From: JAQBQH01 sp035607415
Lineage (GTDB): Bacteria; Myxococcota_A; Polyangia; Palsa-1104
Direction: 5' to 3'
Assembly (NCBI GenBank): GCA_035607415.1
Contig: DATNAQ010000092.1
Location: 8,929 to 72,928, forward strand
DNA: 64,000 nucleotides
The notes beneath the pieces are model-generated. The model made no database searches and was not told the DNA's origin. It saw only the letters and a program-made list of their open reading frames with translations. The translations under genes were made by a program, and so were the position numbers. The stretch's first letter is position 1. Every line of letters starts with the position of its first letter. Shown here piece by piece: positions 7,733 through 24,656 of this stretch.

Positions 7733-8322
7733 GCCAACGCCGCGTCATCATCGCGCCCTTCGAGCCGTTCGCCGGCCGCAAGCGCAACCGCGCCCGCGAC
7801 GCTGCGCACCTGCTCGCCGGCGAGGAGCTCGGCGGCGCGCCGGTCGAGATCGTCGATCTGCCCGTCGTCTACGCCACCATCCCCGAGGCGGTCGGCAAGC
7901 TGGTGGCGCGCGATCCATCGCTCTTGCTCCTCGTCGGTGAGGCCAACGACGCGCGCACGCTCCTCGTCGAGCGGCTCGCCGTCAACGTCGCCCACGCGCG
8001 CGTCCACGACAACGCCGGCGCCCGCCCCATCGACGACGAGCTGGTCCCCGGCGGCGAGGCCGCGCGCAAGGTCCCGTTCGATCCGCGCACCGCCGCCAAC
8101 GCCGCCATCGCCGCCGGCTGCCCGGCCGAGGTCTCGTCGCACGCCGGCACGTTCCTGTGCAACGCCGCCCTCTACCACGCGCTCGGTCAGGCCGCGCAAC
8201 GCTCGTCACCGCCGCGCGTCGCCTTCGTCCACGTGCCCGCGCGCTTCCCCTGGGCGCGCGACCGGAGGGCCGCCCGCGGGCTGTACGCGATCGCGAAACA
8301 CCTCGTCCCTGCTTTATCTTGA
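7729..8322 (+). CDS. Pyroglutamyl-peptidase-like protein (peptidase family C15)
   Basis: A 197-residue cytoplasmic protein of the C15 family, which removes N-terminal pyroglutamate from peptides. The triad of Escherichia coli-type enzymes is present at the expected spacing: Glu81 (VERLAVNV), Cys144 (GTFLCNAALYHAL) and His168 (FVHVPA). The N-terminal FEPFAGRKRN resembles the family's FEPFGG-x-x-N. At 197 residues it is slightly short (canonical about 215). The ATG overlaps the DUF58 stop (ATGA). Its stop overlaps the -35 box of the ferredoxin promoter. Activity is likely because the catalytic residues are intact, but the link to the MoxR module is only positional. Confidence 0.85.
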   Translation: MSQRRVIIAPFEPFAGRKRNRARDAAHLLAGEELGGAPVEIVDLPVVYATIPEAVGKLVARDPSLLLLVGEANDARTLLVERLAVNVAHARVHDNAGARPIDDELVPGGEAARKVPFDPRTAANAAIAAGCPAEVSSHAGTFLCNAALYHALGQAAQRSSPPRVAFVHVPARFPWARDRRAARGLYAIAKHLVPALS

Positions 8323-8347
8323 CGTCGCCCGAGCCCTATCCTATAGG
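8319..8347 (+). promoter_or_regulatory. Sigma-70-type promoter for the ferredoxin gene
   Basis: TTGACG (8319-8324), a 17-nt spacer and TATAGG (8342-8347) form a good housekeeping promoter. The -35 box overlaps the stop codon of the upstream peptidase gene. The predicted start gives a leader of about 20 nt carrying GGAGGTCGAGAGGAACG ahead of the ATG at 8375. Confidence 0.65.
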
Positions 8348-8374
8348 TACCCGCGGAGGTCGAGAGGAACGTAA

Positions 8375-8677
8375 ATGGCCACGATGATTACCGAGGAGTG
8401 CATCAACTGCGGCGCCTGCGAGCCGGAGTGCCCCAACGAGGCGATCTCCGAGGGTGACGACATCTACGTCATCGATCCGAACCTCTGCACCGAGTGCGTG
8501 GGCTTCCACGACTACGAGGCGTGCCAGGCGGTGTGCCCCGTCGAGTGCTGCATCCCCGACCCGAGCAACGTCGAGACCGAGGATGCGCTCTTCGGCCGCG
8601 CCAAGAAGCTGCATCCCGACAAGCAGTTCCCCGAGATCGCCGCGCTGCCGGCGAACCTCTCGCGCTTCCGCAAGTAG
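8375..8677 (+). CDS. YfhL-type 2[4Fe-4S] ferredoxin
   Basis: A 100-residue cytoplasmic electron carrier. Cluster-binding cysteines are C9-x2-C12-x2-C15-x3-C19 and C38-x2-C41-x8-C50-x3-C54; the eight-residue insertion in the second motif (CVGFHDYEAC) is characteristic of the Allochromatium/YfhL ferredoxin group. Extra cysteines C58-C59 follow. The C-terminal 40-residue extension is also typical of this group. It has its own promoter (8319-8347) and a Shine-Dalgarno-like GAGAGGAACG, unlike many operon-head genes here. A strong hairpin terminator lies 16 nt downstream. The redox partner is not evident from the neighbours. Confidence 0.93.
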   Translation: MATMITEECINCGACEPECPNEAISEGDDIYVIDPNLCTECVGFHDYEACQAVCPVECCIPDPSNVETEDALFGRAKKLHPDKQFPEIAALPANLSRFRK

Positions 8678-8692
8678 CTCGCGCTACCAACA

Positions 8693-8725
8693 CGAAAGGC
8701 GCCCCCTCACGAGGGCGCCTTTTCG
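8693..8725. terminator. Bidirectional rho-independent terminator between ferredoxin and smc
   Basis: AAAGGCGCCC (8695-8704) pairs with GGGCGCCTTT (8713-8722) around an 8-nt loop, with A and T runs at the two ends. It lies between the converging 3' ends of the ferredoxin gene (+) and smc (-), so it can stop transcription in both directions. Confidence 0.8.
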
Positions 8726-8746
8726 TATTTCCAGACCACGTGAGGC

Positions 8747-12334
<3,588 letters not shown>

Positions 12335-12523
12335 CGCGCCTCGCTCATCCTCGGCCGAATGTATTGCAACGTAATGTCACTTCTCCGGCCAACGTAGCAC
12401 GACGTTCGATCCAACGTCAACCCGACCCTACCCATGGGCCGTCCGCGGAGCTAATTTTCTTCTCCAATTTTCTTCGGCTAAGTTGGCGCACCTTCTCCGG
12501 AACGGATTGGCTAGGCTGCGCCC
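12335..12523. promoter_or_regulatory. Divergent promoter region of smc and the GH5-like gene, with operator-like palindrome
   Basis: This 189-bp gap carries the palindrome GACGTT-CGATCC-AACGTC at 12401-12418. CAACGT occurs at 12368, 12390 and 12412, once inside the palindrome. A TACATT hexamer (complement of 12358-12363) could be the smc -10 box. On the + strand TAGGCT (12512-12517) lies 6 nt before the ATG at 12524. An A/T-rich patch AATTTTCTTCTCCAATTTTC spans 12453-12472. No gene is visible. Confidence 0.4.
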
Positions 12524-13909
12524 ATGCGATGGGCCGTTTGCCTGGTCGTCACGCTTGCGGCCTGCGCGCCCGGCAAGTACACCCCGCGGTTCGCCCCGGT
12601 CGACTCGGACGGCCACCACCTGCGCGACGCCGAGGGTCGGGTCCGCATCTACCGCGGGGTCAACGTCCACATCGCCGGCATCTTCGACGTCACCTTCGCC
12701 GATGGCCGCGCCCCGCGGGAGGCGCTGCCGGCGTTCGACGCCTCCGATCCCATCGACATGCACGCGCGCGGCTTCAACCTCGTGCGCCTGCCCATCAACT
12801 GGAGCGCCATCGAGCCGGCGCGGGGCAGCTTCGACGAGGCCTACCTCGATCGGGTCGCGCAAATCATCGACTGGTGCCGCGCCGCCGGCGTCGACGTCCT
12901 GATCGATCTACATGAAGACGGCTGGTCCAAGGAGCTGTGCGAGGACGGCGCCCCTCTGTGGGCAATCGTCCCGCCGCCGGCGACGCTCACCGGCGGCCCC
13001 GTGCCGGGCCCCGACTGCCACACCGCCGCCGCCGCGCTGGCCGCGTTCGACAGCTTCTGGGACGACGCCGACGGGCTCGAGGAGGCCTACCTCGACATGC
13101 TCGGCCACGTCGCCGGTCGCTTCGGCGCCGATCCCGCCGTCATCGGCTACGAGGTCATGAACGAGCCCATCGGCGTCGACGACACCGTTCAGGCGTTCCA
13201 GGCGCGCGCGGCGCAGACGCTGCGCGACGCCGACCCGAAGAAGCTCGTCGTGTTCGAGCCGGTCGCCACGCGCAACTTCACCAACGGCGCGCCCATCTCG
13301 TCGACGCCGTTCCCCGTCGGCGGCGCGGTCTACGCCGTGCACGTCTACACCGCGATCTTCGGCGACTCGAGCGCGCTCGCCGACGGCTCGTACCCGGCGC
13401 TGCTCTCGGGGTCGATCAGCGGCGCACGCGACGAAGCCGACGCCTGGGGCACGCCGCTCATGGTCACCGAATACGGCCTCGGCTCGGCGACGACGCAAGG
13501 CCCGGCGTGGATCGGCCACGCGCTCGACGACTTCGACGCCACCGGTGCGTCGACCACGTGGTGGCTATGGAAGGATCCGACGCCCGGCGGCTGGGGCCTG
13601 TTCGATCCGCAGCCCGACGGCACGTACACGCCGCGCCCGGCGATGATGGACGCGCTGTCGCGCCCGTACGCGCAGGCCGTCGGCGGCGATCCCACCGCCG
13701 TCGCGTGGGACGGCGTCACGCTGTCGATCGCCTTTCGCGGCCGCGGCGACGTGCCGGCGCGCCACGACGTCTTCTGGAACCGCGGCACGCCGAGCATCGC
13801 CTGCGACGGCAAACCGGTCACGCCCGACTCCGTCGACGCCGCCGGCTCGGTCTACGTCGTCCGTTGCGGCGGCGCCGGCGCGCACCGCCTGACGTTCGCC
13901 GCCGAGTAG
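12524..13909 (+). CDS. Glycoside hydrolase family 5-like lipoprotein (endoglycoceramidase-like)
   Basis: A 461-residue exported lipoprotein (lipobox LAAC, Cys14). GH5 features are visible in order: IYRGVNVHIAG, GFNLVRLPINWSAIEP, VLIDLHEDGWSK, the acid/base glutamate in GYEVMNEPIG (about E212), YAVHVYT, and the nucleophile in VTEYGLG (about E316), followed by WWLWKDP. The HEDGWSK loop and PLWA motif recall endoglycosylceramidases, which cleave glycolipids. A beta-rich C-terminal domain of about 80 residues (TLSIAFRGRGD) completes it. TAGGCT lies 6 nt before the ATG and no ribosome binding site is seen. The substrate is uncertain, but both catalytic glutamates are present. Confidence 0.82.
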   Translation: MRWAVCLVVTLAACAPGKYTPRFAPVDSDGHHLRDAEGRVRIYRGVNVHIAGIFDVTFADGRAPREALPAFDASDPIDMHARGFNLVRLPINWSAIEPARGSFDEAYLDRVAQIIDWCRAAGVDVLIDLHEDGWSKELCEDGAPLWAIVPPPATLTGGPVPGPDCHTAAAALAAFDSFWDDADGLEEAYLDMLGHVAGRFGADPAVIGYEVMNEPIGVDDTVQAFQARAAQTLRDADPKKLVVFEPVATRNFTNGAPISSTPFPVGGAVYAVHVYTAIFGDSSALADGSYPALLSGSISGARDEADAWGTPLMVTEYGLGSATTQGPAWIGHALDDFDATGASTTWWLWKDPTPGGWGLFDPQPDGTYTPRPAMMDALSRPYAQAVGGDPTAVAWDGVTLSIAFRGRGDVPARHDVFWNRGTPSIACDGKPVTPDSVDAAGSVYVVRCGGAGAHRLTFAAE

Positions 13910-13923
13910 CGTATGCTTGCCGC

Positions 13924-15609
13924 GTGCGGCTCGCTCGCGCGCTGCTGTGCCTGATCGCCGTCGCTGCGTCGCTGCCGGCGCGCGCCGACAACCCGGTCAT
14001 CCACGTGCGCGCGCGCCTGCGCATCGACCTCGACGCCGTCGAGCGCGTCCCCGGCGGCGTGCTCGTCCACGGCAGCCTGCGCGACGACGCCAGCGACGAG
14101 CCGGTCGCCGGCCGCGTGGTCGCCGTCAGCCTCGAGGGTCCGAGCTTCTGGCACTACGCCGAGCCCACCGGCCCCGACGGCAGCTTTCGCTGGCGCGTGC
14201 CGCTGCCGCTCGGCACCTATCGCCTGCACATCGGCGCCGGCGGCGGCGAAGACTACGTCGCGCCCACCGCCATCGACCGCACGCTCGACGTCGGCCTCCG
14301 CACGCCGACGGTGACGCTGCAGCTCCCCGCGCGCGTCGCCGCCCACGCCTCCGCCATGCACGTCGTCGTCGAGGCCCACGAGACCGACGGCCTGGGCCCG
14401 CCGCGCGCCTACGAAGGGCGCGTGCGGCTGCGCGTCGGCGGTGAGCCGCGCGGCGACGTCCCCGTCGAAGACGGCCACGCCGACTTCGACCTCCCGGGAC
14501 CCTTCGGCCGCGCCGGCAACCGCATCGAGGTCACCGCCGAGATCCCCGAGGACGAGGAGCGCAACGGCGCCTTGGTCTCCAAGTCGGTCCTCCTGACCAC
14601 GACGTCGCAGCTCGCGCTCGGCGCCACGCCGGCGCGCCTCAGCCCCGTCGAGTCGCTGGCCGTCACCGGCGCGCTGCGCGACGACGACGGCCCCATCGCC
14701 GGCGCCGAGGTCGTCCTCGGGATCGAGAACGGCGCCGACCTCGCGACCTTCACCACCGACGAGCACGGCGTCTTCGACGGCGAGATCCGCGGCCGCGATC
14801 TGCCGGGCGGCGCCGCCTTCATCGAGGCGCGCTACCGCCCGCGCGAGGAGTGGCGCGACGGCTCGGTCTCGCCGACGGTGCCGATCGACGTCCTGCCCGC
14901 GCCGCCCGCCGCCGTCTGGCCCTACGTGATCTCGCCGCTGGTGACGCTGCTCGCCGCGCTGGTCGCGTTCTTCGCGCGCGATCGGCGCTGGCGCCGCTGG
15001 TTCGCCGTCGCCCGTCGCGTGCGGCGCCGCGGCACCGTGCCGGCGAGCACCACCCCCGGCCTCGCCGAGAGCCGGCGCGGCATCCTCTCGTCGCTGCGCC
15101 GCCCCGATCACGGCCTCTCCGGCGTCGTCGTCGACGCCGCCGACGATCGCCCCATCCCGACGGCGACGCTGGTCGCGCGCCCCGCCGACAGCGTGCCGCG
15201 CGCCGCCACCGTCGACGAGCACGGCCGTTTCGCCTTCGAGGAGCTGCCCGCCGGCGAGCTCATCGTCTCCGTCGCCGCGCCGGGCTACGTCAGCGAGCAC
15301 TTCACGCGTGCGTTGCCCCATCGCGGCGAGCTGCGCGGCGCCCGCGTGCGCCTCGTGCCCGTGCGCGCCCGCATCTTCGACGCCTGGCGCCGCGCCGCCG
15401 CCCCGCTCTCACCCGCCGGCCGCGCCGTCGAGACCATGACGCCGCGCGAGCTCCTCGCTCACGTCGAGCGCAAGCGCCTGGTGCCGCACGAGCGCCTGGC
15501 CGCGCTCACCGCGCTGGTCGAGTCGGCCGTCTGGGGCGCACGTGCCCCGTCCGCGGAAGACCTGACCGCCGCCGAGGAGATCGCCTCCGAGCTGAAAGCT
15601 GATAGCTGA
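13924..15609 (+). CDS. Membrane protein with carboxypeptidase-regulatory-like domain
   Basis: A 561-residue protein beginning with a signal peptide (LARALLCLIAVAASLPARAD). It has an extracytoplasmic beta-sandwich region with carboxypeptidase-regulatory/Ig-like repeats (DEPVAGRVVAVSLEGPSF, GPIAGAEVVLGIENG), a transmembrane helix near 331-352 (AVWPYVISPLVTLLAALVAF), and a C-terminal regulatory-like domain after the membrane (GLSGVVVDAADDRPIPTATL, ELIVSVAAPGYVSEHF). The GTG at 13924 gives the signal peptide exactly. CTGACG (13889-13894), 17 nt, TATGCT (13912-13917) and then 6 nt to GTG suggest a leaderless mRNA. Function unknown; perhaps a cell-surface sensing or scaffold role. Confidence 0.75.
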   Translation: MRLARALLCLIAVAASLPARADNPVIHVRARLRIDLDAVERVPGGVLVHGSLRDDASDEPVAGRVVAVSLEGPSFWHYAEPTGPDGSFRWRVPLPLGTYRLHIGAGGGEDYVAPTAIDRTLDVGLRTPTVTLQLPARVAAHASAMHVVVEAHETDGLGPPRAYEGRVRLRVGGEPRGDVPVEDGHADFDLPGPFGRAGNRIEVTAEIPEDEERNGALVSKSVLLTTTSQLALGATPARLSPVESLAVTGALRDDDGPIAGAEVVLGIENGADLATFTTDEHGVFDGEIRGRDLPGGAAFIEARYRPREEWRDGSVSPTVPIDVLPAPPAAVWPYVISPLVTLLAALVAFFARDRRWRRWFAVARRVRRRGTVPASTTPGLAESRRGILSSLRRPDHGLSGVVVDAADDRPIPTATLVARPADSVPRAATVDEHGRFAFEELPAGELIVSVAAPGYVSEHFTRALPHRGELRGARVRLVPVRARIFDAWRRAAAPLSPAGRAVETMTPRELLAHVERKRLVPHERLAALTALVESAVWGARAPSAEDLTAAEEIASELKADS

Positions 15610-15634
15610 CAGGCGAGAGCCTTTCCCATATATT
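15606..15634 (+). promoter_or_regulatory. Promoter of ftsY
   Basis: CTGACA (15606-15611), a 17-nt spacer and TATATT (15629-15634) match the sigma-70 consensus well. Only 9 nt separate the -10 box from the ATG at 15644, so transcription would begin 1-3 nt from the start codon. Confidence 0.65.
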
Positions 15635-15643
15635 CGCGGCCCC

Positions 15644-16765
15644 ATGCACGAGACCTGGCTGGTCTACGTCGTCCTCGCCGTGGTCTTCGCGATCGCGCTT
15701 CTGCTGATCTGGCGCGCCTCGAAGAAGCGCCGCGTGATCGTCGCGCCGCCCGAGGAGCAGCGCCCCAAGCTCGAAGCCGTCGCCCCTGCCGTCGAGAAGC
15801 CGGCCGAGAAGCCCGCTGAAAAGCCGGCGCCGCCCGTCGAGAAGGGCAAGGATCTCAAAGAAGGCCTCGAGAAGACGCGCGGCGGCTTCGTCGCGCGCAT
15901 CGGCAGCCTCATCGGCAAGAAGCAGATCGATCAGGCGCTCGTCGGCGAGCTCGAAGAGATCTTGTTCACCGCCGACATCGGCGCCAAGACCGCGACCAAG
16001 CTGTTCGACGCGGTCAAATCCTCGCTCTCGCGCAACGAGCTCAAGGACGCCGACGCCGTCTGGGGCGTCATCAAGAAGGAGTCCGAAGCGATCCTCGAGC
16101 GCGCGCAAGAGAAGGCGGGCGCGTTCGACATCAACCGCGCCAAGCCGTTCGTGCTCCTCACCATCGGTGTCAACGGCGTTGGCAAGACGACCACGATCGG
16201 CAAGCTCGCCTCCAAGTTCACCGCCGAGGGCAAGAAGGTCATCCTCGCCGCCGGCGACACCTTCCGCGCCGCCGCCACGGAGCAGCTTGAGATCTGGGGC
16301 CAGCGCACCGGCACGCCCGTCGTCAAAGGCAAGGAGCAAGGCGATCCGTCGGCGGTGCTCTTCGACGCCGTCAAGCGCGCGCAGGCGGAAGGCTACGACG
16401 TCGTCATCTGCGACACCGCGGGGCGCCTGCACACCAAAGACAACCTGATGGCCGAGCTCGAGAAGGTGCGCCGCGTGATGAAGAAGGCGTTGCCCGAAGC
16501 GCCGCACGAGACGTTCCTCGTGCTCGACGCGACCAACGGACAGAACGCGATCGCGCAGGCGGCGACCTTCAAGCAGGCGATGGACATCACCGGGATCGTT
16601 CTCACCAAGCTCGACGGCACGGCCAAGGGCGGCGTCATCCTCGGCATCTGCGACGAGCTCCAGGTGCCCGTGCGCTTCATCGGAATCGGTGAGAAGGTCG
16701 CGGACCTACGCCCCTTCGACCCGCACGAGTTCGTGGCGGCTCTCTACGCCAACGAAGGGCAGTGA
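15644..16765 (+). CDS. ftsY: Signal recognition particle receptor FtsY
   Basis: A 373-residue SRP receptor GTPase that docks ribosome-nascent chain complexes at the membrane. Residues 4-23 form a transmembrane anchor (WLVYVVLAVVFAIALLLIW), an uncommon feature shared with some delta- and actinobacterial FtsY proteins. A short Pro/Lys/Glu linker (EKPAEKPAEKP) follows, then the N domain and the G domain with G1 GVNGVGKTTT, DTFRAAATEQL, DTAGRLHT, TKLDGTAKGG and GEKVADLRPF. No Shine-Dalgarno sequence precedes the ATG; a strong promoter ends 9 nt upstream. Confidence 0.97.
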   Translation: MHETWLVYVVLAVVFAIALLLIWRASKKRRVIVAPPEEQRPKLEAVAPAVEKPAEKPAEKPAPPVEKGKDLKEGLEKTRGGFVARIGSLIGKKQIDQALVGELEEILFTADIGAKTATKLFDAVKSSLSRNELKDADAVWGVIKKESEAILERAQEKAGAFDINRAKPFVLLTIGVNGVGKTTTIGKLASKFTAEGKKVILAAGDTFRAAATEQLEIWGQRTGTPVVKGKEQGDPSAVLFDAVKRAQAEGYDVVICDTAGRLHTKDNLMAELEKVRRVMKKALPEAPHETFLVLDATNGQNAIAQAATFKQAMDITGIVLTKLDGTAKGGVILGICDELQVPVRFIGIGEKVADLRPFDPHEFVAALYANEGQ

Positions 16766-16821
16766 TGGATCTTGTTTGCGACTCCCAATCCCGAAATCAG
16801 CGAATTCGATACGTAAATAAC

Positions 16822-16851
16822 TTGATTGTGAAAAAAAGCACATGATATAGT
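16822..16851 (+). promoter_or_regulatory. Promoter upstream of the beta-barrel pair
   Basis: TTGATT (16822-16827), an 18-nt A-rich spacer and TATAGT (16846-16851) lie in the most A/T-rich stretch of this neighbourhood. The leader to the ATG at 16937 would be about 80 nt and contains GCGAGGTGAG as a ribosome binding site. Confidence 0.6.
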
Positions 16852-16936
16852 CGCAAAAACGCTGACCGGAACCACGTAAGCAGCTGATATTGCAGTGGAA
16901 TTTGGGCTCTCGAATGCGGTGTCACGCGAGGTGAGC

Positions 16937-17863
16937 ATGCGAAGATTCGATGGCCGGGCGAGCTTGGTCGCCCTTTGCGCAGCAGCGTTTCTGTGTGGAA
17001 GCTTCCGCACGGCGCGCGCGCAAGAGCCGACGCCCCCTGCAAGCGAACCCACTCCACCGGGTAGCGAGCCGACGCCGCCCGGTGGTGAGCCGACGCCTCC
17101 GGGCAGCGAGCCGACGCCTCCGGGCGCCGAGCCGACGCCTCCGGGGGAAGGCGGGGCCGCTCAGTCGCAACAGGCCGAGCAGGGCGAAAAGGGGAAGCTG
17201 GGCTCGATCTCGTGGCGAGACATCGTCGTCGTGCCGCGCCGCCCGATCCTCAAGTACCACCGCGTCGAGTTCATCCCGACGTACAACGTCACCATCAACA
17301 ACTCGCTGTATCGCCATCACGGGTTCGGCGGCATCATCAACTTCTTCTTGTCCGAGACGCTGAACCTCGGCCTCGAAGGAACCTACTACGTGCCGCAGCA
17401 GCAGGAGCACTACTTCCTGCGCGGTCTCGATGACCGCATCCTGCCGTCGGTGAACCGCTACCTGTGGAGCGCGAACCTGAACTTCGGGTACGTGCCCTTC
17501 TACGGCAAGTTCGCCCTCTTCGATCGCTGGGTCATGCAGTGGGAGGGTTACGTGCAAGCGGGTCTCGGCGTGATCCAGACCGAGTGGATCACGCGCGACC
17601 CGGCCGATCGCTCGGCGACGAACTACGACATCCAGTGGCACGTCGACATCGGCACGCGCCTGTTCCTCACCAAGTGGCTGGCGATTCACGCGTACTTGAA
17701 GGACTACATGTTTGTGGACTCGCTCGAGCCCGCCTCACGCGGCTCGGCGGTCGGCTCTGCCGCGCCGCCCAAGGGTGACTCCAACTTCATCCAGAACCTC
17801 GTCTTCGGCGTTGGTGTCGGCATGTTCCTGCCCACCAGCTTCGAATACAAGTACACGCGCTAG
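16937..17863 (+). CDS. Outer-membrane beta-barrel protein with EPTPPG repeats
   Basis: A 308-residue protein with a signal peptide (cleavage near TARAQ, residue 29), then a low-complexity linker of about five EPTPPGS/EPTPPGG units, then a barrel domain of the type common in Myxococcota (outer membrane beta-barrel domain family). Alternating strands include LKYHRVEFIPTYNVTINNSL and the paralogue-wide C-terminal element IHAYLKDYMFVDSL. The ATG at 16937 was preferred over 16895 because it has a GAGGTGAG site and opens directly into the signal peptide. The next gene is a paralogue 8 nt away. The barrel's cargo or role is unknown. Confidence 0.8.
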   Translation: MRRFDGRASLVALCAAAFLCGSFRTARAQEPTPPASEPTPPGSEPTPPGGEPTPPGSEPTPPGAEPTPPGEGGAAQSQQAEQGEKGKLGSISWRDIVVVPRRPILKYHRVEFIPTYNVTINNSLYRHHGFGGIINFFLSETLNLGLEGTYYVPQQQEHYFLRGLDDRILPSVNRYLWSANLNFGYVPFYGKFALFDRWVMQWEGYVQAGLGVIQTEWITRDPADRSATNYDIQWHVDIGTRLFLTKWLAIHAYLKDYMFVDSLEPASRGSAVGSAAPPKGDSNFIQNLVFGVGVGMFLPTSFEYKYTR

Positions 17864-17871
17864 CGAGGAGA

Positions 17872-18708
17872 ATGATGCGGACGCGACTTCTTCCCCTCCT
17901 GGTTCTGCTGGCGCTGCCGATGCTGCTGCCTGATGCGGCGCACGCTGACCGACGCAACCCACTCGAAGGACAGCCGGCGGTGCGCCGTCGACTGCTGCTG
18001 CGTAAGCTCCGTTTCGAGGTGACGCCTCAGTTCGTCACGTCGATCAACCAGGACTACAAGCACGCCTTCGGCCCCGGCTTGAACATGCAGTTCCACCTCA
18101 CCGATTGGCTCGCGATCGGCGTCCAGGGCGTGTACATGCTCAACTCGGACACCGCGCTCGAGGACAAGGTTCGCTCGGCGTTACCGAGCGAGTCGACCAT
18201 GCCGTACAACAAGTATCCGGGACCGCAGCCGACGCTGGAGATGCATGACTCCCGCGTGCTCGGGATCAACGCGATCTTTTCGGCGTTCGCGCAGATCACG
18301 CCGTTCTACGGAAAGATCGCGTTCTTCTCGGCGCTGTTCGTGAACTACGATCTCTACGTCAACGGCGGCATCGGCTTCGTCAACTACACGTCGAGCTGCT
18401 GCCACATCCCGGACACGACGGGGAAGCCGGGCTACGATCCGGCGCAGCCGGATCCCAACACGTCGAATACCAAGTTCGACGGGTTGAAGATCGGCGGCCA
18501 GATCGGCGTCGGCGCGCACATCTACTTCAACGAGTGGTTCGGTCTGCAGTTCGAGCTGCGCGACTACATCGTCGGCGCGAACCCGGGCGGTCTCGACACC
18601 AACGGCGACCGCGTGTTGAACTCGAAGGACGAAGGGGCGCAGAACAACATCTTCTTCGGCGTCGGCCTCACCTTCATGCTCCCGCCGACCGCTCGCATTT
18701 CGCGCTAA
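17872..18708 (+). CDS. Outer-membrane beta-barrel protein, paralogue of the previous gene
   Basis: A 278-residue exported protein (signal peptide with LLVLLALPMLLPDAAHAD). The barrel domain contains LRFEVTPQFVTSINQDYKHAFG, FYGKIAFFSALFVNYDLYVNGG and the shared LQFELRDYIVGAN near the end. A loop of about 35 residues carries two adjacent cysteines (SSCCHIPDT). It lies 8 nt after its paralogue, with a GCGAGGAGA ribosome binding site, so the two are co-transcribed. The C-terminus converges on the receiver gene with only an 18-nt gap and no obvious terminator. Confidence 0.8.
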   Translation: MMRTRLLPLLVLLALPMLLPDAAHADRRNPLEGQPAVRRRLLLRKLRFEVTPQFVTSINQDYKHAFGPGLNMQFHLTDWLAIGVQGVYMLNSDTALEDKVRSALPSESTMPYNKYPGPQPTLEMHDSRVLGINAIFSAFAQITPFYGKIAFFSALFVNYDLYVNGGIGFVNYTSSCCHIPDTTGKPGYDPAQPDPNTSNTKFDGLKIGGQIGVGAHIYFNEWFGLQFELRDYIVGANPGGLDTNGDRVLNSKDEGAQNNIFFGVGLTFMLPPTARISR

Positions 18709-18726
18709 CCCTTCCCTCCACCACTT

Positions 18727-19125
18727 CTACGGATGCATGTGCGCTTCGGCGCGCAAGAGCAGCCGTTCGATCTCGTTCAGCAGCTCGTCGAGCGGACAGG
18801 GCTTGAGGAGCACGCCGTCGGCGCCGGCTTCGCGCGCGGCGTCGGCGAAGCGATGCTGCACGTGGCCGGTGAGCGCCAGGATCGGGATGTGCCCGGTCGC
18901 CCCGTCGGTCTTGAGCAGGTGAATCGCGTCCCAGCCGTTCATGCGCGGCAGGCCGAGATCCATGATGATGAGATCGGGGATGAGGCGGTGCGCTTCGGCG
19001 ATCGCCTGCTCGCCGGTCGAGCTACCGGTTACGGCATAGCCGGCTCCGGCGAGGAAGTCCGAGTAGAGCTCGTACAGCTCCTCGAAGTCTTCGACGACGA
19101 GTAACAGCGGCAGCGGCCGACCCAC
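18727..19125 (-). CDS. Single-domain response regulator (CheY-like receiver)
   Basis: A 132-residue stand-alone receiver. Conserved residues are the acidic pair E12-D13 (VVEDFEELYELYSDFL), phospho-acceptor D56 (LIIMDLGLP), T86 (ILALTGHV) and K108 (VLLKPCPLDELL). With no output domain it should act by binding a partner protein or as a phosphorelay intermediate. Translation starts at GTG 19125; TATCTA (complement 19138-19133) lies 7 nt upstream with TTGCTC 16 nt further, and there is no ribosome binding site. The cognate kinase is unknown, though three histidine-kinase genes are in the window. Confidence 0.9.
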   Translation of the reverse strand: MGRPLPLLLVVEDFEELYELYSDFLAGAGYAVTGSSTGEQAIAEAHRLIPDLIIMDLGLPRMNGWDAIHLLKTDGATGHIPILALTGHVQHRFADAAREAGADGVLLKPCPLDELLNEIERLLLRAEAHMHP

Positions 19126-19179
19126 CCACGAGTAGATAGGGCAATGGCCCGGGCGAGCAAGGTGCGACCGCCGCCGGCG

Positions 19180-19569
19180 TCAGTGGCAGTCGGAACCGAT
19201 GAGCGACCCGCCGACGTGGAGCGTGGTGCAGCGGTCGGTGCTTTCGTTGTTCGAGTCGTAGGAGATGTCGATGTAGTCGCCGTCGGCACCGACGAACGGC
19301 GGCGAGGTGAAGCTGCCGTCGGCGTTGGAGAGGAAGATGACGCCCACGCCCTTGGAGACGTTGAACACCGAGAAGCGCACCGCGCCGATCTGCGCTTGCG
19401 CGGGGCTCGAGAGGATCACGGTGCCGGCGGTCTGCCCGTCGGTGAACGACATCTGCTCGATGAGCGGCGGCGGCAGCGGCACCGACGGCGTATAGCACGC
19501 GGTGCACAGCCCGAAGGCCAGCGCCAGGGCACCGACGACGACGCGCACATGTGAAACGAGCCTGTGCAT
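19180..19569 (-). CDS. Small lipoprotein of unknown function
   Basis: A 129-residue exported lipoprotein with a lipobox LCTAC and lipidated Cys25, followed by YTPSVPLPPPLIEQM and a beta-rich domain (GTVILSSPAQAQIGAVRFSVF, GDYIDISYDSNNES) with two further cysteines near the end. No family is recognised. The ATG at 19569 is preferred over one at 19617 because it has GAGG about 10 nt upstream and starts the signal peptide. The upstream gap (19570-19721) contains three closely spaced GTTGGCGG/CTGCCAAC half-sites, and the gene lies directly downstream of the kinase/sigma-54 regulator. Confidence 0.7.
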   Translation of the reverse strand: MHRLVSHVRVVVGALALAFGLCTACYTPSVPLPPPLIEQMSFTDGQTAGTVILSSPAQAQIGAVRFSVFNVSKGVGVIFLSNADGSFTSPPFVGADGDYIDISYDSNNESTDRCTTLHVGGSLIGSDCH

Positions 19570-19650
19570 CCGGCCGTACCTCAAGCAAGCCCCACGCCAC
19601 GAGGATAGCAGGCGCAAGCCCGCGTCGCGCCTGGGGCCGGGCGCGCCGTC

Positions 19651-19679
19651 GTTGGCGGTGCTGCCAACTTGGTTGGCGG
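19651..19679. promoter_or_regulatory. Cluster of three GTTGGC(G/A)G half-sites
   Basis: GTTGGCGG (19651-19658), its inverse CTGCCAAC (19661-19668, one base variant) and GTTGGCGG again (19672-19679) are packed into 29 bp between the sigma-54 regulator gene and the lipoprotein gene. Matching half-sites also flank the regulator's own start (24632-24639 and 24690-24697). This looks like an operator array; the binding protein is inferred, not shown. Confidence 0.4.
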
Positions 19680-19721
19680 GGTATGGGGCGGCGTTGTCAT
19701 GGTCCGGTCGAGACGGAGCTC

Positions 19722-24650
<4,929 letters not shown>

Positions 24651-24656
24651 CCCTAA

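Noticed and set aside
17036..17150. The EPTPPG DNA repeat considered as a non-coding tandem array.
   Set aside because: It is in frame and encodes a Pro-rich linker between signal peptide and barrel, a common arrangement.
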